Made by a program: the position numbers and the translations under genes. Below are positions 33,088 through 42,400 of a stretch of 64,000 nucleotides of DNA, piece after piece. The notes beneath the pieces were generated by a model. It was not told the DNA's origin, did not search any database, and saw only the letters and a list, made by a program, of their open reading frames with translations. The number at the start of each line of letters is the position of its first letter. The first letter of the stretch is position 1. Location: assembly GCF_000252125.1 (NCBI RefSeq), contig NZ_AHKF01000017.1, positions 1 to 64,000 on the forward strand, read 5' to 3'. The DNA is from Flavobacterium frigoris PS1. GTDB taxonomy: Bacteria; Bacteroidota; Bacteroidia; Flavobacteriales; Flavobacteriaceae.

Positions 33088-33981
33088 ATGGTTACCACTA
33101 CAGAAGCATTTATGGGTTATCTAAAGAGCGAGAAAAAGTATTCTCCTCATACGATAAATGCGTACCTGAATGACATAATTAACTTCCAGTCATTCAATAA
33201 AATTAATTTCGAACAAGATAATATAGAGCAGGTTAATTACAATCAGATTAGAACCTGGATTGTTTTTCTTGTGGATGGTGGTATTTCAAATGTCTCTGTA
33301 AACAGGAAAATAGCATCTTTGAAAGCTTTTTATAAATTTCTGTTGAAAATTAAACAAATAGATGTTAATCCGCTGTTAAAGCATAAGGCCTTGAAGATTT
33401 CAAAGAAACTTCAGACACCTTTTTCGGAAAAAGAAGTCGCTGAGGTGTTTGTTAGGATGCAGGAGGCGTATGGCTTTGAGGAAGTGAGAAATAAATTAAT
33501 AATAGATTTGTTTTATACCACAGGGATACGTAGAACAGAGCTCATTCATTTGAAAGCTGCTGATGTTGATTTGTCAAAGAATACGATAAAGGTCTTGGGT
33601 AAAAGAAATAAAGAGCGCATTCTTCCTCTTTTGCCGGTTATTAAAGAACAGTTCTTGTTGTATATCGGTGAGCAGTCTTCTTTGGAATGTATTCGGGATA
33701 TTGAGTTTTTGTTTTTGTCAAAAAAAGGGGTAAAATTAAATGATTCTTTTGTGTATCGATTAATAAATTCTTACTTTAGTACGGTCTCTGAAAAAGTAAA
33801 AAAGAGTCCGCATATTCTGCGGCATACGTTTGCGACTCATTTATTAAATAACGGGGCTGATTTAAATTCAGTGAAAGAATTGTTAGGACATTCTAGTTTG
33901 GCATCAACGCAAATTTACACACACAGTAGTTTGTCTGAGTTGAAAAAGGTTTATGAAGACGCTCATCCAAGGAATAAATAA
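33088..33981 (+). CDS. xerC: Tyrosine recombinase XerC/XerD family
   Basis: A 297-aa site-specific recombinase. N-terminal SAM-like core-binding domain (YLKSEKKYSPHTINAYLNDI, then SVNRKIASLKAFYKF) and catalytic domain with the Arg-His-x-x-Arg-His-Tyr set: Arg in TTGIRRTELIHL, His-x-x-Arg in HILRHTFATHLL, His in LLGHSSLASTQIY and nucleophile Tyr in TQIYTHSS. It is the length of host XerC/D enzymes that resolve chromosome dimers at dif. Not part of a mobile element here: no attachment repeats or cargo. Which of XerC/XerD it is cannot be told from this window alone. The ATG is 3 nt after the rpsU terminator T-run. Confidence 0.88.
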   Translation: MVTTTEAFMGYLKSEKKYSPHTINAYLNDIINFQSFNKINFEQDNIEQVNYNQIRTWIVFLVDGGISNVSVNRKIASLKAFYKFLLKIKQIDVNPLLKHKALKISKKLQTPFSEKEVAEVFVRMQEAYGFEEVRNKLIIDLFYTTGIRRTELIHLKAADVDLSKNTIKVLGKRNKERILPLLPVIKEQFLLYIGEQSSLECIRDIEFLFLSKKGVKLNDSFVYRLINSYFSTVSEKVKKSPHILRHTFATHLLNNGADLNSVKELLGHSSLASTQIYTHSSLSELKKVYEDAHPRNK

Positions 33982-34019
33982 CAATTCGTAAAATCTTTAA
34001 CCATTAAAAAAAATTGATT

Positions 34020-34322
34020 ATGAAGGTAAATGTTCATGCGGTTAACTTTGCTGTTGACGGAAAATTAGTAGATTATATTCAAGAGCGAATGGATAAATTA
34101 GAGAAGTATTACGATAAGGTAGTTTCTTCAGATGTTTATTTGAAAGTTGAAAAAACAAGTGATAAAGAAAATAAGATCGTTGAGGTCAAGGTTAATGTGC
34201 CTGGCGATGATTTTGTAGTTAAAAAACAATGTAAGACTTTTGAAGAGGCGATGGAGTTGTCGGCGGAATCATTGGAGAGATTGCTGGTTAAAAGGAAGGA
34301 AAAGATACGAGCGCACATATAA
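34020..34322 (+). CDS. hpf: Ribosome hibernation promoting factor (short HPF/RaiA type)
   Basis: A 100-aa protein from ATG 34020 (ORF also opens at TTG 34014): KVNVHAVNFAVDGKLVDYIQ then ERMDKLEKYYDKV and the beta strands DVYLKVEKTS, IVEVKVNVPGDDFVVKKQCK, EEAMELSAESLERLLVKRKEK. The beta-alpha-beta-beta-beta-alpha fold of the S30AE family binds the 30S decoding centre and stops translation in starved cells. Short form without a C-terminal dimerisation domain. It lies 39 bp after xerC, probably on the same transcript, and ends at a terminator that overlaps the tRNA/tuf promoter. Confidence 0.93.
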   Translation: MKVNVHAVNFAVDGKLVDYIQERMDKLEKYYDKVVSSDVYLKVEKTSDKENKIVEVKVNVPGDDFVVKKQCKTFEEAMELSAESLERLLVKRKEKIRAHI

Positions 34323-34346
34323 TATTAAATTTTTTTTAAAAAATGT

Positions 34347-34376
34347 TTTGATTGAGAGATAAAATCTCTACATTTG
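34347..34376 (+). promoter_or_regulatory. Promoter of the tRNA-tuf unit
   Basis: TTTG (34347-34350), 18-nt spacer, TACATTTG (34369-34376). Transcript start predicted near 34380, inside the 5' arm of the terminator at 34378-34405. Confidence 0.7.
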
Positions 34377-34377
34377 C

Positions 34378-34405
34378 AGTCCGTTAGAAATAGCGGACTT
34401 TTTTT
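34378..34405 (+). terminator. hpf terminator with GAAA tetraloop
   Basis: AGTCCGTTA-GAAA-TAGCGGACT with a T-run. The 9-bp stem (one G-U) starts at the predicted +1 of the tRNA promoter, so it is fully present in read-through RNA and slightly truncated in RNA started at the new promoter. Confidence 0.8.
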
Positions 34406-34414
34406 ATTGAAAAT

Positions 34415-34488
34415 GCCAGCGTAGCTCAGTTGGCTAGAGCAGCTGATTTGTAATCAGCAGGTCGTGGGTTCGAGTCCCTCCGCCGGCT
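34415..34488 (+). tRNA. tRNA-Thr(UGU)
   Basis: 74 nt: acceptor GCCAGCG/CGCCGGC, D-arm GCTC-AGTTGGCTA-GAGC, anticodon arm GCTGA-TTTGTAA-TCAGC (anticodon TGT), T-arm GTGGG-TTCGAGT-CCCTC, discriminator T, CCA not encoded. Position 4 (A) faces C69 and U50 faces U64, two mismatches in otherwise solid stems. First of a tRNA cluster ahead of tuf. Confidence 0.93.
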
Positions 34489-34544
34489 CTGGAAAAGCAA
34501 TAATATTGCATTTGGCTAAAGGCGATGTTAGAAATAAAAAAAGA

Positions 34545-34626
<82 letters not shown>

Positions 34627-34644
34627 CGAGAATTAATTTAAGAT

Positions 34645-34692
34645 TGTAGATTTTAGGTTGGAGATTGAAAAATCTAAAATTGAAAGTCTAAA
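34645..34692 (+). other. Long imperfect hairpin in the tRNA-Tyr/tRNA-Thr gap
   Basis: An arm of about 21 nt (TAGATTTTAGGTTGGAGATT) folds back on AATCTAAAATTGAAAGTCTA, mostly G-C, A-U and G-U pairs, in the 85-nt gap where related clusters carry another tRNA. It has no T-run and is followed by the next tRNA. Could be a processing structure. Confidence 0.5.
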
Positions 34693-34711
34693 CTCTTTAA
34701 GAAAGGATTCT

Positions 34712-34783
34712 GCCGACTTAGCTCAGAGGTAGAGTGCTTCCTTGGTAAGGAAGAGGTCACGGGTTCAATTCCCGTAGTTGGCT
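34712..34783 (+). tRNA. tRNA-Thr(GGU)
   Basis: 72 nt: acceptor GCCGACT/AGTTGGC with one G-U, anticodon arm CTTCC-TTGGTAA-GGAAG (anticodon GGT), T-arm ACGGG-TTCAATT-CCCGT, discriminator T. Lies 53 bp before tuf. Confidence 0.95.
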
Positions 34784-34836
34784 CAAGTAAGTAGGAAATT
34801 GAAATAAATATATAACTAGATTAAAAATTAAGTAAA

Positions 34837-36024
34837 ATGGCAAAAGAAACCTTTAACCGTTCGAAACCACACTTAAATATTGGTACGATCGGACACGTAG
34901 ATCACGGTAAAACTACTTTAACAGCAGCAATCACAAAAGTGTTATCTGATGCTGGTTACTGTCAAGCAAAATCATTTGATCAAATTGATAATGCTCCTGA
35001 AGAAAAAGAAAGAGGTATTACAATTAATACATCTCACGTTGAGTATGAAACAGCTAATCGTCATTACGCTCACGTTGACTGTCCTGGTCACGCGGATTAC
35101 GTAAAGAACATGGTAACTGGAGCTGCTCAAATGGATGGTGCTATTCTTGTTGTTGCTGCAACTGACGGACCAATGCCACAAACACGTGAGCATATCCTTT
35201 TAGGTCGTCAAGTAGGTATTCCTAGAATGGTTGTATTCATGAATAAAGTGGATATGGTTGATGATGAGGAGTTACTTGAATTAGTAGAAATGGAAATTAG
35301 AGACTTATTGTCTTTCTATGAGTACGATGGTGATAACTGTCCAGTTATTCAAGGTTCTGCTTTGGGTGGATTGAACAATGATCCAGCATGGGTTCCTAAA
35401 ATTCTTGAATTGATGGAAGCTGTTGATGCTTGGATCGAAGAGCCAATCAGAGATACTGATAAGCCTTTCTTGATGCCTGTTGAAGATGTATTCTCAATTA
35501 CTGGTCGTGGAACTGTTGCTACAGGTCGTATCGAAACTGGTATTGCTAATACAGGTGATGCTGTTGAGATCATTGGTATGGGAGCTGAAAAATTGACTTC
35601 TACTATTACAGGAGTTGAGATGTTCCGTAAAATCCTTGATAGAGGAGAAGCTGGTGATAACGTAGGTATTCTTTTAAGAGGTGTTCAAAAAGAAGACATC
35701 AAAAGAGGAATGGTTATTGTTAAGCCAGGATCAGTAAAACCACATGCTACTTTTAAAGCAGAGGTTTATATCTTGAAAAAAGAAGAAGGTGGACGTCATA
35801 CTCCATTTCATAACAACTACCGTCCACAGTTCTACGTACGTACAACTGATGTAACAGGAGTTATTACTTTGCCAGAAGGTGTAGAGATGGTAATGCCAGG
35901 GGACAACTTAACTATTAATGTAGCTTTGTTAAGCCCAATTGCAATGAATGTTGGATTACGTTTTGCTATCCGTGAAGGTGGTAGAACTGTAGGTGCAGGT
36001 CAGGTAACTGAAATTGTAGCATAA
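34837..36024 (+). CDS. tuf: Elongation factor Tu
   Basis: A 395-aa GTPase delivering aminoacyl-tRNA to the ribosome. G1 GHVDHGKT, G2 region [15 protein letters not shown]3 [13 protein letters not shown]4 NKVDMVD, G5 SALGG, followed by beta-barrel domains II ([14 protein letters not shown]) and III ([20 protein letters not shown]). Downstream of three tRNA genes and upstream of a tRNA-Trp, as a shared transcript starting at 34380 is likely; a hairpin terminator follows it. Highly expressed: codon choice is clearly restricted. Confidence 0.99.
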   Translation: MAKETFNRSKPHLNIGTIGHVDHGKTTLTAAITKVLSDAGYCQAKSFDQIDNAPEEKERGITINTSHVEYETANRHYAHVDCPGHADYVKNMVTGAAQMDGAILVVAATDGPMPQTREHILLGRQVGIPRMVVFMNKVDMVDDEELLELVEMEIRDLLSFYEYDGDNCPVIQGSALGGLNNDPAWVPKILELMEAVDAWIEEPIRDTDKPFLMPVEDVFSITGRGTVATGRIETGIANTGDAVEIIGMGAEKLTSTITGVEMFRKILDRGEAGDNVGILLRGVQKEDIKRGMVIVKPGSVKPHATFKAEVYILKKEEGGRHTPFHNNYRPQFYVRTTDVTGVITLPEGVEMVMPGDNLTINVALLSPIAMNVGLRFAIREGGRTVGAGQVTEIVA

Positions 36025-36042
36025 TTCTATAAAATAAATAGG

Positions 36043-36076
36043 AAACCAGTAACTCTTTATTTTGTTACTGGTTTTT
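36043..36076 (+). terminator. tuf terminator
   Basis: AAACCAGTAAC-TCTTTATTTT-GTTACTGGTTTTT, between tuf and tRNA-Trp. Confidence 0.85.
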
Positions 36077-36081
36077 AATAA

Positions 36082-36152
36082 ACGGGCGTAGTTCAAGGGT
36101 AGAATAGCGGTCTCCAAAACCGTTGATGGGGGTTCGAATCCCTCCGCCCGTG
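36082..36152 (+). tRNA. tRNA-Trp(CCA)
   Basis: 71 nt, acceptor ACGGGCG/CGCCCGT, anticodon arm GCGGT-CTCCAAA-ACCGT (anticodon CCA), T-arm GGGGG-TTCGAAT-CCCTC, discriminator G. 18 bp before secE. Confidence 0.94.
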
Positions 36153-36170
36153 CAAAAAAAATATATCATA

Positions 36171-36368
36171 ATGGCAAAAATAGTTAGTTACATATCAGAA
36201 TCATTTGAGGAATTAAAGTCAAACATGACTTGGCCAGTTTGGGCTGAGGTACAAAAACTTACGATTGTTGTTGCTATTTTCTCTGTTTTATTCGCTTTGG
36301 CAACATGGGGAGTAGATGAGTTTTTTGCAAAAGCATTAGCCGGATTTTTTAACTGGATAAAAGCTTAA
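36171..36368 (+). CDS. secE: Preprotein translocase subunit SecE
   Basis: A 65-aa membrane protein, starting MAKIVSYISESFEELKSNMT; the upstream in-frame codons belong to tRNA-Trp. The amphipathic SYISESFEELKSNMTWPVWAEVQ helix and a single transmembrane helix (KLTIVVAIFSVLFALATWGVDEFF) are the SecE minimum. It clamps the SecYEG channel. nusG follows within 8 bp as in most bacteria. Confidence 0.95.
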   Translation: MAKIVSYISESFEELKSNMTWPVWAEVQKLTIVVAIFSVLFALATWGVDEFFAKALAGFFNWIKA

Positions 36369-36376
36369 TTTTTGTG

Positions 36377-36928
36377 ATGACGGACAATAATTTAAAAAAA
36401 TGGTATGTCGTTCGAGCAGTGAGCGGACAAGAGAATAAAGTGAAAGCTTACATAGAAACCGAGATCTCTAGACTTGGGATGGGTGATCATGTTTCTCAAG
36501 TTCTTGTTCCTACTGAAAAAGTGGTGACTGTTAAGGATGGAAAAAAACTAATCAAGGAAAAAGTTTATTTCCCTGGTTATGTTATGATTGAAGCAAATCT
36601 GATTGGTGAAATACCTCATATTATTAAGTCTGTGACTAGTGTTATTGGTTTTTTAGGTGAAACTAAAGGTGGGGAACCAGTTCCTTTAAGACTGTCAGAA
36701 GTTAATAGAATGTTGGGTAAAGTAGATGAGTTGGCTGTGAATACAGATACTCATGCGATACCATTTAATATAGGTGAAACGATTAAGGTTATTGATGGTC
36801 CTTTCAACGGTTTCAATGGAACGGTTGAAAAAATCAATGAGGAAAAGCGTAAACTTGAAGTGATGGTGAAAATTTTCGGAAGAAAAACACCGTTGGAGTT
36901 AAGTTTTATGCAAGTTGAAAAAGTATAA
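36377..36928 (+). CDS. nusG: Transcription antitermination factor NusG
   Basis: A 183-aa factor that binds RNA polymerase and couples it to the ribosome. NGN domain: KKWYVVRAVSGQENKVKAYI, YFPGYVMIEANL; C-terminal KOW domain: FNIGETIKVIDGPFNGFNGT. ATG at 36377 chosen over the GTG at 36374, though either is possible. Directly after secE, before rplK. Confidence 0.97.
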   Translation: MTDNNLKKWYVVRAVSGQENKVKAYIETEISRLGMGDHVSQVLVPTEKVVTVKDGKKLIKEKVYFPGYVMIEANLIGEIPHIIKSVTSVIGFLGETKGGEPVPLRLSEVNRMLGKVDELAVNTDTHAIPFNIGETIKVIDGPFNGFNGTVEKINEEKRKLEVMVKIFGRKTPLELSFMQVEKV

Positions 36929-36950
36929 TATTTTGTTACATATAATATCC

Positions 36951-36978
36951 ATTACAATCGCTTCCTAATGATTGTGAT
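36951..36978 (+). other. Hairpin in the nusG-rplK spacer
   Basis: ATTACAATC-loop-GATTGTGAT, a 9-bp stem with one G-U about 18 nt upstream of rplK. No T-run. It might mark an L1-type autoregulatory leader or processing site; no certain match. Confidence 0.3.
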
Positions 36979-36995
36979 GTTAAATTTTTTAAAAA

Positions 36996-37433
36996 ATGGC
37001 TAAAGAAATTAGTAAAGTAGTTAAACTACAAGTTAAGGGAGGTGCTGCGAATCCATCGCCACCGGTTGGACCTGCTTTAGGAGCTGCTGGTGTGAACATC
37101 ATGGAGTTCTGTAAGCAATTTAATGCTAGAACTCAGGATAAAGCCGGCAAAATATGCCCAGTGCAAATTACTGTGTATAAAGACAAATCATTTGAATTTG
37201 TTGTTAAAACTCCGCCTGCAGCTGTTCAATTATTGGAAGCTGCAAAGCTAAAATCTGGTTCTGGTGAGCCTAATCGTAAAAAAGTAGCTAGTGTTACTTG
37301 GGAACAAATTAGAGCTATTGCTGAAGACAAGATGCCAGACTTAAACGCTTTCACTATGGAAGCTGCAATGAGTATGGTTGCTGGAACGGCTAGGTCTATG
37401 GGTATAACTGTATCAGGAGACTCTCCTTTTTAA
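36996..37433 (+). CDS. rplK: 50S ribosomal protein uL11
   Basis: 145 aa, a GTPase-centre ribosomal protein. [20 protein letters not shown] ([19 protein letters not shown]) is the N-terminal domain that binds thiopeptides and the stalk; the C-terminal domain binds 23S helices 43-44. Preceded by a leader with a hairpin; rplA follows within 13 bp. Confidence 0.98.
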   Translation: MAKEISKVVKLQVKGGAANPSPPVGPALGAAGVNIMEFCKQFNARTQDKAGKICPVQITVYKDKSFEFVVKTPPAAVQLLEAAKLKSGSGEPNRKKVASVTWEQIRAIAEDKMPDLNAFTMEAAMSMVAGTARSMGITVSGDSPF

Positions 37434-37446
37434 TTAAAAGAAAGAC

Positions 37447-38136
37447 ATGGCAAAATTGACAAAAAAGCAAAAAGAGGCTGCTTCAAAAATTGACAAGAAT
37501 AAAGTATACTCTTTGAAAGATGCTGCGGCATTATTGAAAGTAGTTGCTTCTGCAAAATTTGATGAGTCTGTTGATATCGCAGTTCGATTGGGTGTAGATC
37601 CAAGAAAAGCGAATCAAATGGTTAGAGGAGTGGTAACATTACCTCATGGAACTGGTAAAGACGTTAAGGTATTAGCATTAGTTACTCCGGATAAAGAAGC
37701 GGAAGCTTTAGCAGCAGGAGCAGACTATGTAGGTCTTGACGATTATTTAGCAAAAATTAAAGCGGGATGGACAGATGTTGATGTAATTATCACTATGCCT
37801 AGCGTTATGGGTAAATTAGGTCCATTAGGTCGTATTTTAGGACCTAGAGGTTTAATGCCTAACCCTAAAACAGGTACTGTAACTATGGATGTTGCAAAAG
37901 CTGTTCAAGAGGTAAAAGCTGGTAAAATCGATTTTAAAGTTGATAAAACTGGTATTGTACATGCAGGAATTGGTAAAGTTTCTTTTGGAGCGGAGCAAAT
38001 TGTTGACAATGCACACGAAATTATTCAAACATTAATCAAACTTAAACCAACTGCGGCTAAAGGAGTTTACATCAAAAGTATCTACCTTACAAGCACAATG
38101 AGTCCTGCTATTGCATTAGACCCAAAAGCAGTATAA
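37447..38136 (+). CDS. rplA: 50S ribosomal protein uL1
   Basis: 229 aa, forms the L1 stalk near the E site and in many bacteria represses its own operon by binding m[23 protein letters not shown] at the N-terminus, [28 protein letters not shown] in the middle and the C-terminal [13 protein letters not shown] all fit; the [15 protein letters not shown] loop is diagnostic. rplJ follows within 22 bp, leaving no room for a separate L10 leader. Confidence 0.98.
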   Translation: MAKLTKKQKEAASKIDKNKVYSLKDAAALLKVVASAKFDESVDIAVRLGVDPRKANQMVRGVVTLPHGTGKDVKVLALVTPDKEAEALAAGADYVGLDDYLAKIKAGWTDVDVIITMPSVMGKLGPLGRILGPRGLMPNPKTGTVTMDVAKAVQEVKAGKIDFKVDKTGIVHAGIGKVSFGAEQIVDNAHEIIQTLIKLKPTAAKGVYIKSIYLTSTMSPAIALDPKAV

Positions 38137-38158
38137 TTGGTAGTTAATAATTTTTAGT

Positions 38159-38665
38159 ATGACTAGAGAAGAAAAATCAATCGCGATTGAAGAATTAACT
38201 GCACAGTTAGCTGGTACAAATATTGTTTATATAGCAGATATTTCTGGCCTAAATGCAGATACAACTTCAAAGTTGAGAAGAGCTTGTTTTAAAGCAAATA
38301 TTAAATTAGAGGTAGTAAAAAACACTTTGCTTGTAAAAGCAATGGAAGTTTCTGAGAATGAGTATGGTGATTTACCAACAGTTTTGACTGGTAATAGTGC
38401 TATTTTTATCTCAGAGATTGCAAATGCTCCTGGAAAAATAATAAAAGATTTCCGTAAAAAATCAACTAAGCCACTTTTAAAAGGAGCTTATATTAATTCG
38501 GAAGTTTATATTGGAGATGATCAATTAGATGCATTAGCAACTATCAAATCTAAAGAAGAACTTATTGGTGAAATCATTGGATTACTTCAATCACCAGCAC
38601 AAAGAGTTATTTCTGCTCTTCAAAATCAATTCGCCAAAGAAGAGGCTGTTGAAACAGAAGCATAA
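38159..38665 (+). CDS. rplJ: 50S ribosomal protein uL10
   Basis: 168 aa, base of the stalk that carries L7/L12 dimers. NIVYIADISGLNADTTSKLR, KANIKLEVVKNTLLVKAM and a C-terminal helix with hydrophobic repeats that bind L7/L12. It sits 22 bp after rplA and 91 bp before rplL. Confidence 0.97.
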   Translation: MTREEKSIAIEELTAQLAGTNIVYIADISGLNADTTSKLRRACFKANIKLEVVKNTLLVKAMEVSENEYGDLPTVLTGNSAIFISEIANAPGKIIKDFRKKSTKPLLKGAYINSEVYIGDDQLDALATIKSKEELIGEIIGLLQSPAQRVISALQNQFAKEEAVETEA

Positions 38666-38756
38666 TAAAAATAGAGTTTATCTCAGTTTTTGTTATTTAC
38701 AATGCGCACAATAAACAAAATATAATTTTACAAATCATTTTAAAACGATAGAAAAA

Positions 38757-39125
38757 ATGGCAGATTTGAAACAATTCGCAGAACAATTAGTTAATTTAAC
38801 TGTAAAAGAAGTTAACGAATTAGCAACAATATTGAAAGATGAGTACGGAATCGAACCAGCTGCTGCAGCTGTAGTAGTTTCAGGTGGTGGTGACGCTGCT
38901 GCTGAAGACGTTCAAACAGAATTTACAGTTGTATTGAAAGAAGCTGGTGCTTCTAAATTAGCAGTTGTGAAAATGGTAAAAGAACTTACAGGTTTAGGTT
39001 TGAAAGAAGCTAAAGATGTAGTTGATTCTGCACCATCAAATGTTAAAGAAGGTGTTTCTAAAGAAGAGGCTGAAGGTCTTAAAAAATCTTTAGAAGAAGC
39101 TGGAGCTGTAGTTGAATTAAAATAA
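38757..39125 (+). CDS. rplL: 50S ribosomal protein bL7/L12
   Basis: 122 aa, acidic stalk protein, usually in multiple copies, that recruits translation GTPases. N-terminal dimerisation helices ([20 protein letters not shown]), Ala/Gly-rich hinge ([19 protein letters not shown]), and the C-terminal domain ([20 protein letters not shown]). A strong hairpin follows before rpoB. Confidence 0.98.
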   Translation: MADLKQFAEQLVNLTVKEVNELATILKDEYGIEPAAAAVVVSGGGDAAAEDVQTEFTVVLKEAGASKLAVVKMVKELTGLGLKEAKDVVDSAPSNVKEGVSKEEAEGLKKSLEEAGAVVELK

Positions 39126-39147
39126 TTCTCACATAGTTTTAGATTAA

Positions 39148-39192
39148 GGTTTAGGTCTTGGGTTTAGTAGCCCAAAGACCTAAACCATTTTT
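39148..39192 (+). terminator. Attenuator-like hairpin between rplL and rpoB
   Basis: GGTTTAGGTCTTGGG and CCCAAAGACCTAAACC pair over about 15 bp with one bulged A, closing an 8-nt loop, followed by ATTTTTC. It stands in the 278-nt rplL-rpoB gap and could partly terminate ribosomal transcripts so that rpoBC is made in lesser amounts, as in other bacteria. Confidence 0.65.
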
Positions 39193-39403
39193 CGTATAAT
39201 AAAAGTCTATTTTATTTCACTGCGAAATAGTCTTTAGAATTAAATTTATTTTACCCCATTACGAGGAAAAAAAATTAACAGATAATAAGAAAGTAGTTAT
39301 CTTAAATTGGTTTTTAAAGATGTAATGGTAGTAAAAGAAAAGGTATAAATAAGATCTTATTTATACAAAAAAATTACTTTTTTAATCAAAATTTTGTCCA
39401 TTG

Positions 39404-42400
39404 ATGATTACAAATCAGACCGAAAGATTGAATTTTGCCTCTACAAAAAATATCCCGAACTATCCAGATTTTCTAGATGTTCAGGTAAAATCTTTTCAAG
39501 ATTTTTTTCAATTAGAAACTAAATCTGATGAAAGAGGCAATGAAGGACTTTACAACACCTTCATGGAAAATTTTCCAATTACAGATACAAGAAATAACTT
39601 TGTATTGGAATTCCTTGACTACTTTGTAGATCCACCACGTTATACAATTCAAGAATGTATAGAAAGAGGACTTACACATAGTGTACCTTTAAAAGCAAGG
39701 TTGAAACTATACTGTACAGATCCAGAACACGAAGATTTTGAAACTATTGTTCAGGATGTATATCTTGGTACAATTCCTTACATGACACCAAGTGGTACTT
39801 TTGTAATTAATGGTGCTGAACGTGTTGTTGTTTCTCAGTTGCATAGATCTCCAGGGGTTTTCTTTGGACAGTCTTTTCATGCTAATGGAACAAAATTATA
39901 TTCTGCCAGAGTAATTCCTTTTAAAGGTTCATGGATAGAATTTTCTACAGATATCAATAGCGTAATGTACGCTTATATCGACAGAAAGAAAAAATTACCT
40001 GTAACTACTTTATTCCGTGCAATTGGTTTCGAAAGAGATAAGGATATCCTTGAAATCTTTGACCTTGCTGAAGAAATTAAAGTATCTAAAACGGGACTTA
40101 AAAAATATATCGGTAGGAAATTAGCTGCTCGTGTATTGAACACATGGCATGAAGATTTCGTAGATGAAGATACTGGTGAAGTAGTTTCTATCGAACGTAA
40201 CGAAATAATCCTTGACAGAGATACAATTATCGATAAAGATAATGTTGAAGAAATCATTGATTCTAACGTTAAATCTATTTTGTTACATAAAGAAGATAAT
40301 AATCAAGTTGATTATTCTATCATTCATAACACGTTACAAAAAGATCCAACCAATTCTGAAAAAGAAGCCGTTGAGCATATCTACAGACAATTGCGTAACG
40401 CAGAACCGCCTGATGAAGAAACTGCTCGTGGTATTATAGATAAATTGTTTTTCTCAGACCAACGTTACAACTTAGGTGAAGTAGGTCGTTACAGAATTAA
40501 CAAAAAACTTGGTTTAGATACTCCAATGGAAAAGCAAGTGCTTACCAAAGAAGACATCATTACCATTGTAAAATACTTGATCGAATTAATCAACGCGAAA
40601 GCTGATATTGATGATATTGATCACTTATCAAACCGTCGTGTTAGAACAGTTGGAGAACAATTGTCTCAACAATTCGGTGTTGGTTTAGCGCGTATGGCTA
40701 GAACAATTAGAGAGCGTATGAACGTTAGAGATAACGAGGTGTTTACACCAATAGATTTGATTAATGCTAAAACATTGTCATCTGTTATCAACTCTTTCTT
40801 TGGTACTAACCAATTGTCTCAGTTTATGGATCAAACGAATCCACTAGCCGAGATTACGCACAAAAGAAGATTATCCGCGCTAGGACCAGGTGGACTTTCG
40901 AGAGAGAGAGCTGGATTTGAGGTACGTGATGTTCACTATACGCACTACGGACGTTTATGTCCTATTGAAACACCAGAGGGACCAAACATTGGTTTGATAT
41001 CTTCTCTTGGAGTTTATGCTAAAGTAAACGGAATGGGTTTCATCGAAACACCTTACCGTAAAGTAACTAACGGAGTTGTAGATTTAACTTCTACTCCAAT
41101 TTACTTAAGCGCTGAAGAAGAAGAAGGAATGTTGATTTCTCAGGCGAATATTAAGATGGATGATTCCGGAAAAATTACTGCTGAGAATGTAATTGCGAGA
41201 ATGGAAGGTGATTTCCCAGTAATTGATCCTATAAAAGTTGATTACGCAGATGTTGCTCCAAATCAAATTGCTTCAATTTCAGCTTCTTTGATTCCTTTCT
41301 TAGAACATGATGATGCGAATAGAGCCTTGATGGGATCTAACATGATGCGTCAGGCCGTACCATTAATTCGTCCTGAAGCTCCAATTGTTGGAACTGGTTT
41401 AGAGCGTCAAGTAGCTTCTGATTCTAGAGTTTTAATTAACGCTGAAGGTGATGGAGTTATTGAATATGTAGATGCAAATATCATCACTATAAAATACGAT
41501 CGTTCTGAAGAAGAAAGAATGGTTAGTTTCGAGTCTGACGAGAAAACATACAATCTAATTAAATTTAGAAAAACCAATCAAGGGACAAGTATTAACCTTA
41601 AACCTATCGTAAGAAGAGGGGATAGAGTGGTTCTTGGACAAGTATTATCTGAAGGGTATGCAACTCAAAATGGAGAGCTAGCTTTAGGTCGTAACTTGAA
41701 AGTGGCGTTTATGCCATGGAAAGGATACAACTTTGAGGATGCGATTGTAATCTCTGAAAAAGTAGTTCGTGACGATATTTTTACCTCTATTCACGTTGAT
41801 GATTATTCATTAGAAGTTAGAGATACGAAATTAGGTAACGAAGAGTTGACTAATGATATTCCAAATGTTTCTGAAGAGGCTACTAAAGACTTAGATGAAA
41901 ATGGTATGATTAGAATTGGAGCCGAGGTTAAACCTGGTGACATTCTTATCGGAAAAATTACTCCAAAAGGAGAATCAGATCCTACTCCAGAAGAGAAATT
42001 GCTTCGTGCAATCTTCGGGGATAAAGCAGGTGATGTAAAAGATGCTTCGTTGAAAGCGTCTCCTTCTCTACATGGTGTTGTTTTAGATAAAAAATTGTTT
42101 GCAAGAGCAGTAAAAGATAAACGCAAACGTACGCAAGATAAAGATGCTTTAGGCGCTTTAGAAATGGAATTTGAAGTTAAATTTGTTGAATTGAAAGACA
42201 AATTAATCGAGAAACTTTTCTTAATCGTTAATGGTAAAACATCTCAAGGTGTAATGAATGATTTGGGTGAAGAAGTTTTACCAAAAGGTAAAAAATACAC
42301 TCAGAAAATGCTTAACGCTGTGGAAGATTTTGCTCACTTAAGTAAAGGTCAATGGGTTGCTGATGATGCAACTAATAAAATGGTTAATGATTTAATTCAT

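Noticed and set aside
33088..33981. XerC-like gene as integrase of a mobile island
   Set aside because: Flanked by rpsU and hpf/tRNA core genes, no attachment repeats, no cargo, host-type length.
41803..42201. 132-codon antisense ORF in rpoB
   Set aside because: Shadow of rpoB codon pattern; Ser-rich composition, no promoter and no neighbours on that strand.
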